From: Pelagophyceae sp. CCMP2097
Taxonomy: Eukaryota; Sar; Pelagophyceae
DNA: 11,388 nt
Reading direction: 5' to 3'
Assembly (NCBI GenBank): GCA_026770575.1
Contig: MU657517.1
Coordinates: 22,405 to 33,792 of the forward strand
Shown here in pieces: positions 1 through 8,100 of this stretch (the first letter of the stretch is position 1; each line of letters opens with the position of its first letter). The position numbers were made by a program, and so were the translations under genes. The notes below the pieces were generated by a model. That model was given only the letters and a program-made list of their open reading frames with translations, was not told the DNA's origin and did no database searches.

Positions 1-1
1 G

Positions 2-733
2 GCCGCGGTGCTGAAAGAGCGCGACTCGACGCTCGACCTGCGCTTCGGACAGGGCGGCGGCGGCGTGGAAAACTTACGCGCGGCGCTCCCGGTCACGCTG
101 GAGAAGCTCTACAAGGCGGCCGCGGAGCCGACGCCGCTCGTGGCTCCCGCCGCGCCCGAGCCACCAAAGTCGATCTACCGCGAGATGCTGAACCTCTGCG
201 GCAAGATGACGGACCGACGCGTCAAGTTCCTCAAGGAGTGCGCCGACAAGTCGGCGACGCTCGCGAGGCGCGCAGCGCGCACCGACGACTCGGAGATGGT
301 CGCGCTCCACGAGGCCTTCCTGCTACCGCTGCCGACGAAATTCCACGACGACGACGCCGGCGAGGACCGCGTCGCGACCGACGTCGTCTTCGAAAACGGC
401 AAGGGCTACCTTCTCGAGACGGCACGCCTCGACTCTGGGCCTGGCGGCACCGGGCGCATCGTGCAGGACGGCGCGCTGTACAGCCTCGCCGACGCCGGCC
501 GGGAGGACCTCGGCAGAATGATCGCGACGTACAATCTGCGCGCCACGCACCGCGCCGCGGGGTCTGGCCGCGCCGCGGCACCACGCGCCGCGGGCCCGCC
601 AGCCGCGGGCCCGCCAGGCGCGGGCCCGCCAGCCGCAGGCCCGCCAGCTGCGGGCCCGCCAGCCGCAGCGCCGACGCGGAGCCGACCAAAACGCGTCCGG
701 CGACCGGCCGGTGACGACATGTATGTGTACTGA
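2..733 (+). CDS. 3' part of an unrecognised gene with a C-terminal AAGPP repeat
   Basis: The frame is open from the first bases of the window to a TGA at 731-733, so the gene begins upstream and its true start is not visible. The GTG at position 8 is only a frame landmark. The first two thirds reads as an ordinary mixed-charge soluble protein, with an acidic HDDDAGED stretch near codon 115 and a segment reading VFENGKGYLLE. The C-terminus is low-complexity: five 15-bp copies encoding A/G-A-G-P-P (587-661), then a basic RSRPKRVRRP stretch and a DDMYVY end. Codon use is strongly GC-ending, like the phosphoglucomutase exons downstream. The basic tail could be a nuclear-localisation or nucleic-acid-binding tail, but this is inference. 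I recognise no family. An intron inside this stretch cannot be excluded because only one open frame supports the model. Confidence 0.55.
   Translation, partial: AAVLKERDSTLDLRFGQGGGGVENLRAALPVTLEKLYKAAAEPTPLVAPAAPEPPKSIYREMLNLCGKMTDRRVKFLKECADKSATLARRAARTDDSEMVALHEAFLLPLPTKFHDDDAGEDRVATDVVFENGKGYLLETARLDSGPGGTGRIVQDGALYSLADAGREDLGRMIATYNLRATHRAAGSGRAAAPRAAGPPAAGPPGAGPPAAGPPAAGPPAAAPTRSRPKRVRRPAGDDMYVY
587..661 (+). repeat. 15-bp coding minisatellite, five copies (AAGPP)
   Basis: Five head-to-tail 15-bp units of the form GCCGCGGGCCCGCCA encode Ala/Gly-Ala-Gly-Pro-Pro. Copy 3 begins with Gly instead of Ala, and copies 4 and 5 carry silent third-position changes. The unit length is a multiple of three, so copy number can vary without breaking the frame. 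A decayed sixth unit (AAAP) follows. Confidence 0.85.
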
Positions 734-959
734 CGACCCCGATTGTCGGCGTCGAGCGGTGAATGTTTGTAGCTTCCTAAGAAAGCTTTCTGTGACCCAC
801 AGAAGACCCAACGACGCGCCGCTGGGATGTCGAGCAGGTGCGCAGCGGTCCGGCTAGTACGGCGCGCCGCTGGGACGCTGAGACGGGCGCAGGCCGCGCG
901 GCCCCCGTGGAGACGCCACTTAAGTTTGTTCCCGCGCTAAAACATCAGTGAACGGTTTG

Positions 960-965
960 AATAAA
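960..965 (+). terminator. Possible polyadenylation signal AATAAA
   Basis: AATAAA lies 227 nt after the TGA of the first gene, within the AT-richer spacer and on the same strand. Many protists do not depend on this hexamer, so its role is inferred from position and sequence only. Confidence 0.3.
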
Positions 966-1251
966 GCCATTGCATTTTCGCATTTACCTGGGATTTACGG
1001 GGTATGAGCTCGTATTATTTACCCGAATTCGATTTCAATGCAACAAATTTTTTGACGCTCCGCGGCTCGGCCACGGATCCACAGACCGGCTACGGGACTT
1101 TTAGCACGCGCGTTCGCTACGTCACGGTCGGTCCTAGGGCGTGGCGCATCAAACGTTTCGATTAACCTTACTGACCCAGGGTCCAAAATCTGGCCTATTT
1201 ACGGCAAGGGCCCTTCGGGTCCTTTGATTGAAGGATTACCAGGGACAATTT

Positions 1252-1295
1252 TGTCTGTCCGTCCGTCTGTCTGTCTGTCCGTCCGTCTGTCTGTC
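1252..1295. repeat. TGTC/CGTC tetranucleotide microsatellite, 11 units
   Basis: Eleven uninterrupted 4-bp units occur in the order T T C C T T T C C T T, where T is TGTC and C is CGTC. The order reads as two 20-bp higher-order copies (TTCCT) plus one extra unit, which suggests that a mutated 20-bp block was later duplicated. Confidence 0.9.
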
Positions 1296-1330
1296 GTGAT
1301 GTTCCGCCTTTGGGAGGAAAGGGTAGCAAC

Positions 1331-1454
1331 TCGGCCGATTCAGCGATTGGTGGTTGATGAGATCGCTAAAATTGGGAACGGAGGTTGAGCAGGAGTCTCA
1401 TTGGAATCATCATAGAATAAAAAGATGGTCACAGGTTCAAATCTGGTCGGCCGC
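1331..1454 (+). other. tRNA-like or SINE-like relic with B-box motif
   Basis: GGTTCAAATCT at 1434-1444 closely matches an RNA polymerase III B box (GGTTCRANNCC) and sits in an imperfect T-arm-like hairpin with one mismatch. CGGCCGA at 1332-1338 can pair with TCGGCCG at 1447-1453, like a 7-bp acceptor stem. TGGTTGATGAG near 1350 resembles an A box. However, the enclosed stretch (about 120 nt) does not fold into a standard cloverleaf with a recognisable anticodon arm. It is followed by AT-rich sequence. A decayed tRNA or tRNA-derived SINE is possible; a functional tRNA is unlikely. Confidence 0.2.
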
Positions 1455-2020
1455 AAAATTTTCAGTGATTAGTTTAAATAATTTTAATTACTTACGTGGG
1501 CATTGCAATGGGATTTGGCTGTATCCTTCGCTCGAAGTCGGCTCCCGTGTCCTCCGGCGCGCTCTTGTAATATTTTTAATCCTTTTTAAATTATTTAAAC
1601 GCAATTTTAAAGCACTCGGATTCCTCGATCTACTAGATCGACTCAGCCCCGCGCAGCCCCCGAAAGTCGCTTGCGAGTCTGCAGACAGTCTGATGACGCA
1701 CGGCTATGTGAGATGCACCACCAAAAGAAATGACGACAAAAAACTCATGGGGCCCTTGCCATCATGGCCCGAAGGTCACAACTCGTCACAACTCGTCTTT
1801 TCGCCGCGATGGCGCCGTCTGACATCGCATTTCGAATGCACCGCTCGGCCCGTGGTGGCCGAGCCCGGCCGGGCCAGCCGCGAGCCCGCCGAAGTCAGGG
1901 GGCCGCACGCCGGGGGGCAGCTCCACCCAATTGGCTCCACCTGGAGGGTCGTCTTTTCGGCGACGGGTCAAACTTGCTGCGCGCCCCAGCTGCCGATCCA
2001 AGGCTCGGGACCGACGGACG

Positions 2021-2182
2021 ATGCGGCTGTTCCCGATCCTGCTGGCGCTGGCCGTGGACCGCCGCCTCGCCGAGTCGGCGGCGGCGGACCGCCGATTTGC
2101 AAAGGCCAAGTTGATTCGAACCCAAACTCAGCCAATCTCGGGCATGCGGCCCGGCACTTCCGGCCTCCGCAAGAAGACCGAG
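2021..2182 (+). CDS. PGM1: PGM exon 1: N-terminal extension and GTSG loop
   Basis: This exon encodes residues 1-54. The start [12 protein letters not shown] has one Arg followed by a hydrophobic core and resembles a signal peptide. A basic, alanine-rich stretch ([15 protein letters not shown]) follows before the conserved [12 protein letters not shown]. No other ATG occurs in this frame upstream before a stop. The exon ends in phase 0 at GAG|GTGCGC. Intron 1 (2183-2326, 144 bp) is GT-AG. Confidence 0.85.
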
Positions 2183-5100
2183 GTGCGCCCCTCGACCAAT
2201 GCCCGTATAGAGCACGGCGCGCCCAAGCGCTCGAAGCGCGGCGACGCGCGCTCCGACGGGGGTCGCACCCAAGCGCAAACGCCGAGGCCCCGGAGCCAAA
2301 CCCTGGCGCGCAAAACACGCTCGTAGGTCTGGCGGGAGACGCCGCACTACGTGGAGAACTTTGCGCAGTCGCTCTTCGACGCCTGGCGCACGACGGGGGG
2401 TTTGGACCTTTCGACGTCGACGATCGTTGTCGGAGGTGCGACGAGCGGCCCGCTCGACGGCCCCTCGAAACGGTCCCTTTTGCGTGCCCTCGTACGGGCC
2501 CTGATACGGTCCCTGATACGGTCCCTCTCGACGGTCCCGTATACTACGGTCCCTCTCGGCGGTCCCGTATACGGGTCACACGGTCCCGCCGTACGGTCCC
2601 TCTCTCCAACCGCTGAGACGGACCCCGAGACGGACCGAAGCGACCGGATACGGGCCCTGCTCCGGTCCCTGCTCCGGTCCCTGCTCCGGTCCCTCTCGAC
2701 AGTCCCTCTCGACAGTCCCTCTAAACGGGTCTTCATAAAGTCCCTCACACGGTCCCTCTCGAAGGTTCCTTTTAGGGGCCCTCGTACGGGCCCCCTAGAC
2801 TGTGCCTCTGTACGGTCCCTCTAAACGGGCCTTTATATGGGGCCGTCATACGGTCCCTCTCGACGGTCCCTGAGACCCCTCTCTGTAACTGCTGGGACGT
2901 CCCCTGGGACCTTGAGCAGACAGACTCGATACGGGCCGCAGCGACCCCGACACGGGCTTTGTTCCCTCTACACGAAACCTCTCCATAGACCCGGGTACAA
3001 GGCCTCTACGCGGGGCCTCTGTATGGTCTCTCAAAAACGAGCCCTTATACAAGTCGTATTACGGTCCCTATACACTTCCTCGAGACGGTCCCTCGAGACG
3101 GTTCCTCGAGATGGTCCCTCTCTACGAGCGCTCGAGATGGTCCCTTGAGACGCGCCCTCTCTACGAGCCCTCGAGACGCTCCCTCGAGACGGGCTCTCTC
3201 GACGGGCTCAGCTACGGTCCCTCGAGACGGGACCTCTAGACGGGCCCTCCTTTTTGCCCGCCCTCGTTCTGTCCCTCTGCACGGTCCCTCTAAACGGACC
3301 CGACGTGGTCCTTGAAGCGGACCCTGATACGGACCAGTCGGGCCGAAGCAATCCTCCTCCAAGGCCCCCTCGAGACGGTTCGCTGTGAGGACCCGAAGTC
3401 GGACCCTGAGACGGGCCTGGAGGACCCGGCGCGGGCCCTGCTCCGCCCCCTCGAATCGGTCCCTCTGTACGAACCCTGGTACAGGCCCTCTAGGAGGTCC
3501 CTCTCGCGGTTCCCTCTCGTCGATCCCTCTCTACGGACCCTGATACGCGCCCTACAGTCCCTCTCGACGGTTTCTGAAACGCACCCTCTCGACGGTTCCT
3601 GAAACGCGCCCTCTCGACGGTCCCTACGCGGTCCCTCTAGACGGGCCTTTATACGGTCCCTCGTAAGGTCCCACTGTATGGTCCTGGAGACAGCCCAGGT
3701 CTCCAGCTGCTGAGACGGACCCTAAGATCTTAGACGGACCCGCCACGGGCCGCAGCGACCCGTCAAGGGCCCTGCTCCGGCCCCTCTCGATGGTCCCTCT
3801 AGCCGGACCTGATCAGGGGCCTCTATACGGTCCCTGATACAGCCCCTCTAAACGGGCCCTCAAACGGGCCCTCTAAACGGGCCCTCTAGACGGCCCCTCT
3901 CTACGGACCCGGGTACGGTGCCTCGAGACGGGCCCTTTCTCTGGACCCTGATAAGGCCCCTCTCGACGGGCCTCGAGTCCTTCTATGCGGTCCCTTTCAC
4001 GCGACCCCGTACGGTCCTTTGTGACCATGTACGGCCCTTGTAAACGGGGCTTGATACGGACCCGATGCGGACCCGGAGCCGGACCTTGAGACGGCCCCTC
4101 TCTGCGACCGCTGAGGCCCCGAGGCGGAGTTTGCCACGGGCCCTCCTCCGAGGGGCCCAGTCTGCCACGGTCCCTCCCTAGACGGCCCCTCTCGAAACGC
4201 CCCCTCTCTGCGCCGCCTGGCCTTGAACGGCGCTCTTAGGCGACGGCCGGGCCTTTAGCGACGTCGCGGTTGGGGGTATCGTCGCGTGCGCCGCAGGCAA
4301 CGGTGAAGAGGGCCGCGTCCGAAATTTTTGGCGAGTGCAAGCCAAAAGTGCAAAAAGGCCTCCGCGACGGCGGCAAGGCGCTCGAGGGCGCTCGCCGGTC
4401 CGAATCGCAGGGGGGGCAGTTCCAAAAGTTCCAAAAGGTTCCTTTTCTGACGTGCGGAGTTTGTGGGGGCTCACCGTCGAGGGCGAGTGCAAAGGGTGCA
4501 AAAAGGCCTCCGCGAGGTCCCTTTTCTGTCCGTCCGACGTCCGAGGCCCCTCCCAAACCTTGGCCAACCTCGACCGCGCCAGGCGTGCGCCGCCTCGTCG
4601 TCGTCCAGGGCGGCGTTTTGGCGACGCCGGCGGCGTCGGCGCTCGTGCGGAGCCTCGGGGCGTCCGGCGCCATTTTGTTGACTGCGTCCCATAATCCGAG
4701 TGATGATTTCGGCACTCTATCCAGCGCCCCACATTCTTGAGGCGCCGCATTCTTGGGCTGGCACTCGGCGCAAAGCATGCAGCAGCAAAAGGGCGACGCG
4801 GCCGGCCTTTCCCGTCGGCGCGCAGTCCGACGCATCGCTCAAGTGATCCCGTAGGCATCAAGTTCAACACGGGCCCCGACGGCGCGCCCGCCAAGGAGGA
4901 TTTGACCGAGGCGCTCTACGAAAAGTCGGTGACGATTGCAGAGTACCGCGGCGTCGACGTCGACGCCGCCCAACTCTGCGACGCTCTGTGCGCCGCAAGC
5001 CTCGGCGGCACGCTCTCCGTCTCGGGGACGACGGTGGACGTCGTCGACGGGACGGCGGCGTACGTTGAGCTTTTGAAGGAGGTTTTTGATTTTCCAAGGC

Positions 5101-8100
5101 TGAAAGCCTTCTTGGACGGCGGGCCAGCGTACCCGCGGGCGCCGAAACTTTTGCTCGATGCCATGCACGGCGCAGCCGGGCCGGCGCTGCTCAAGGTCTT
5201 CGTCGAGACGCTCGGCGTCGACGCCGCGACGAGCGTGCGTTTTTTGGGGGGAAAGCGGCCTTTGAACAAGGGGCCTTGTTGGACAAGGGCCCTCGCGAAG
5301 AGAAGAAAGGACCCGCTAGGTGCTGCGCGCGGACCCGCGGCCGGACTTTGGCGGGGCGCACCCGGACCCGAACCTGAAGTGGGCTTGTGCCCTTGCGACG
5401 GCCTTGGGCATCGACGCGGACGGCTCGCCGCTGGCGACGGACGTCCAGTACGATTTGGGCGCTGCCTTTGACGGCGACGGCGACCGCAACATGGCCGACC
5501 GCCGCGTCCTTTGCCGGCCAGACTCCGCGGCGGGGACCTTTGGCGCCGTTGGGAATGCGCGTTTGGACGCCCTCCTACGTGGACGTCCGCCTTTGGAAAG
5601 TCGCGCTGCAAAGCTGATTTCTTCGGCGAGGGCGCGGCGCTTCGTGGTGTCTTTGTGCGTTCTTGCGGGGTTTCGTCTTCGACTGGTCTGTAGGTTGTGG
5701 GGCGCCAGTTTTTCGTGACCCCTTCGGATTCCCTGGCCGTCCTCGCCGCTAACGTCGAAAAGTGTGTCCCGTGGTTCGCGCCCGAGCGCGGCGGTGACAA
5801 GGCGGCGTCGGCGCACGAAAACGTAAATGATACAATCGCTGGAAAGGCCGAAGCGAAAGGTCACGAAACACTCGTGTGGCAAGGCCGAAGCGAAAGGTCA
5901 CGAAACACTCGTGTGGAAAGGCCGAAGTCATGAAGAGGGCCGTCGGGAACGGTTCGGACGGACTCTTTCGACAACGGCCGTCGAGGACGGTCCTTGAGAC
6001 GGTCCCCGACGTTCAAGGCCATGCTCGCCCGGGTCCTTGAACCGCCCAGAGGCTTTTTCTTGGGCAGTCGAGGCCTCTTTTCGCTTACGAGGCCTCTTTG
6101 ACGCGCCCCATCAAGGTGCCGCGCACGGTTCGGTGCCAGCGTTCGACAGAGGGTCCCTTTGAGAGTCCTCGCACGGGCCTCGACTCGTCCCTCGCAAGGG
6201 CCCTCTGCACGGGACGGCCCCTCTCCGTGGCCTGCGAGGGCCATACGTGGCCTCTTACGGCCACAGAGTGCGGTCGGAGGGCGGGCCTCTCGCAAACTCT
6301 CCCCGTACGGGCCCCGCCCTCGGTCCCTCGCGCTGCGCCTCTTGCACGGGGCCCCAAGTCCGTCCCAAGGCGCCTCCTGGACGCCCCCTCGCAAGGTCCG
6401 CCACAAGGCTTGTCGTGCGGGCCCCGACGAGCCCCCTCGCAGGTGCCGCGGGAAACCCCTCCTGCACGGTCCCCTGCGAGGCACGGGTCCGAAGCGAGGC
6501 CCCTCTTTTCCCGGAAATGTTCAAAGGCCGCGGTCGAGTCGGGGGTCCGAAAGAGGCGTTGAGAGGGGCCCGGATCTTGGGAGACTCTCCTTGCGAGGCC
6601 CCTCGCCCTCGCACTGCTTCTTGACCAGTCCCGACTCGTTGCACGGGCCGAAGTTGCGGGCCCTCGCAAAGGGCCCTTGCGAGGCCTCTTCGCAAGGGCC
6701 CCTTTCACAGGCCTCGCGAGAGAGTCTCTTGGGAAGGCCCCTCGTCAGGGTCCTCGCAAAGGGCCCTATCGTGGCCACTGGCGCGGTCTCTTGTAAAGGG
6801 CCCTTGCACGGGCCGTATTTCTGAAAGGTGCGACAAGCTTGAAAGAAAAACGCCCCCGATGGGCTTGGAGGCAAGGCCGGAGGAGGCTTGGAAACGCACG
6901 TCCTCGCAAGGCGCGCGGGCCCTCGCAAGGACCCGGCGGAGGCCCTTTCCGCGAGGCGCCTCGCGCGGTCCCTCGCGCGGTCTTTGCAAGGCACCTCGCA
7001 CGGGCCCTGCTCCTCTGCGCGGCCTCTTCGACGGCTCCTCGTGCGGTCCGACGACGGGCCTGGAAGCACGGTCCCTCGCACGGTCCCCTGCAAGGCCCCG
7101 CACCCGTGCGAAACCCATCGAAAAGAGGGGCAAGAGGCAGAATGTCCGTCCCAATCTGCTTCCTGGACCTCGCTCCGGCTCCTCGGACGGGCCCGTGCAC
7201 GTTTGCGCCCCAGGCAGCCTTTATGGGATTTCACCGACCCGGTATGGGCTCGTGCGATGCCGTATGGGATGCCATGCGGCGGCGTCCGCGGCGGAGTTTT
7301 GCGCAGCCGGATTGCGGATTGCGGATTGCGGATTGTCCGTCGACCGTGCCGTCTTCGGCCCATGGGCACCAGTCCGTCCGCGTCGCCTCCGACGGTTGCC
7401 GGGCCGTCGAGAAGCGACCTTCCGGGAGGGCCGTCGCAGGGCCACTCTCGAAAGACCGTTTCCAAGGCCTATCCGAGGGCAGTACAAAAGCCTCGTCCAC
7501 AAGGTCCGCAGACCGCCTCCTTCGGGCTCCGTCTGTGCGTCTCGAGGGACAGTCGGAGGGCCCTTGCGAGCGTGTGTCCAGAAAACTCGTCCAGGGTGAC
7601 ATTTGTCGAAGCCACTTTTGAAAGGGCCGTCTCGAGGGCCCGTCAAAAAGACACGTCGGACGGGGGACCGTTCGACTTGTCGGACGGGGGACCGTTCGAC
7701 TCGCGGACCTCTGGCGAGGCCCGTCTCGAGACACCGTTGCGAGGGACTTTGAAAGCCAAAGTGCGACCTCTGAAAGTGCGACCTCTGGCAAGGCCCGTGC
7801 GAGGGCCTTGCGGAAAGGCATTTGCGGAAAGGCTCGTCGACAAGGGCCCGTGTGCAGGGCTCGTCTCAAGGGGCGGTCCCAAAGGCCCGCCGAACGGGGC
7901 CGATTCAAGGCGAGACGAGCCAAACGAGGGCCGTCCAGCAAAAAAACACGTCGAACCAAAAACCCGCGCGACGGACCGTTCTTGGGACAGTCCACAAGGC
8001 CCGCCAGTCCCTCTCTACGGCCCCCCGCAACGGCCCCTCGAGACGCCCCCCTCGTTGCACCCCCCGAAACGGCAGAAAAGCCCGGGAAGAGGTGGCAAAG

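Larger units (their letters stand above)
734..2020. other. Intergenic spacer: 3' UTR of gene 1 and upstream region of PGM
   Basis: I see no convincing gene here. The part from about 930 to 1640 is clearly richer in A and T than the genes on either side, with runs such as TTTAAATAATTTTAATT near 1475. It contains an AATAAA, a TGTC/CGTC microsatellite, a tRNA-like B-box segment and a tandem 10-bp duplication (CACAACTCGT at 1777-1786 and 1787-1796). A 13-bp sequence CGCGCCGCTGGGA occurs twice near 815 and 862. From about 1640 composition returns to GC-rich towards the phosphoglucomutase start. I could not place a transcription start or core promoter for PGM. The AT-rich TTATTTAAAC near 1590 is the only weak TATA-like candidate. 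Confidence 0.6.

Noticed and set aside
1331..1454. A functional tRNA gene
   Set aside because: The T-arm has a mismatch, and no standard D-arm or anticodon arm could be placed in the enclosed sequence of about 120 nt.
1764..2114. An ATG at 1764 in good context (A at -3, G at +4) with a 116-codon frame
   Set aside because: It is not in the PGM frame and runs through exon 1 out of frame. It could only matter as an alternative first exon, for which I see no clear splice path.
1354..2616. A 420-codon open frame on the + strand
   Set aside because: It crosses AT-rich spacer and PGM exons 1-2 in the wrong frame and ends in the intron 2 array. The conserved PGM protein is in a different frame.
2347..3602. 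Arg/Ser-rich and Leu/Pro-rich open frames on both strands, resembling RS-domain proteins
   Set aside because: They are translations of the 12-13 bp minisatellite. All frames are open because the unit lacks stops, and there is no non-repetitive domain.
2436..4239. Possible CRISPR-like or satellite array
   Set aside because: Units are degenerate and 12-13 bp with no unique spacers of even length, and they lie inside a eukaryotic intron.
4178..4894. A 238-codon open frame on the - strand
   Set aside because: It is antisense to PGM exons 3 and 4 and intron 3. It has no recognisable domain, and the + strand carries conserved PGM segments.
4916..5800. A 294-codon open frame on the - strand
   Set aside because: Shadow of PGM exons 5-7 caused by GC-rich codon use. 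The + strand protein is conserved.
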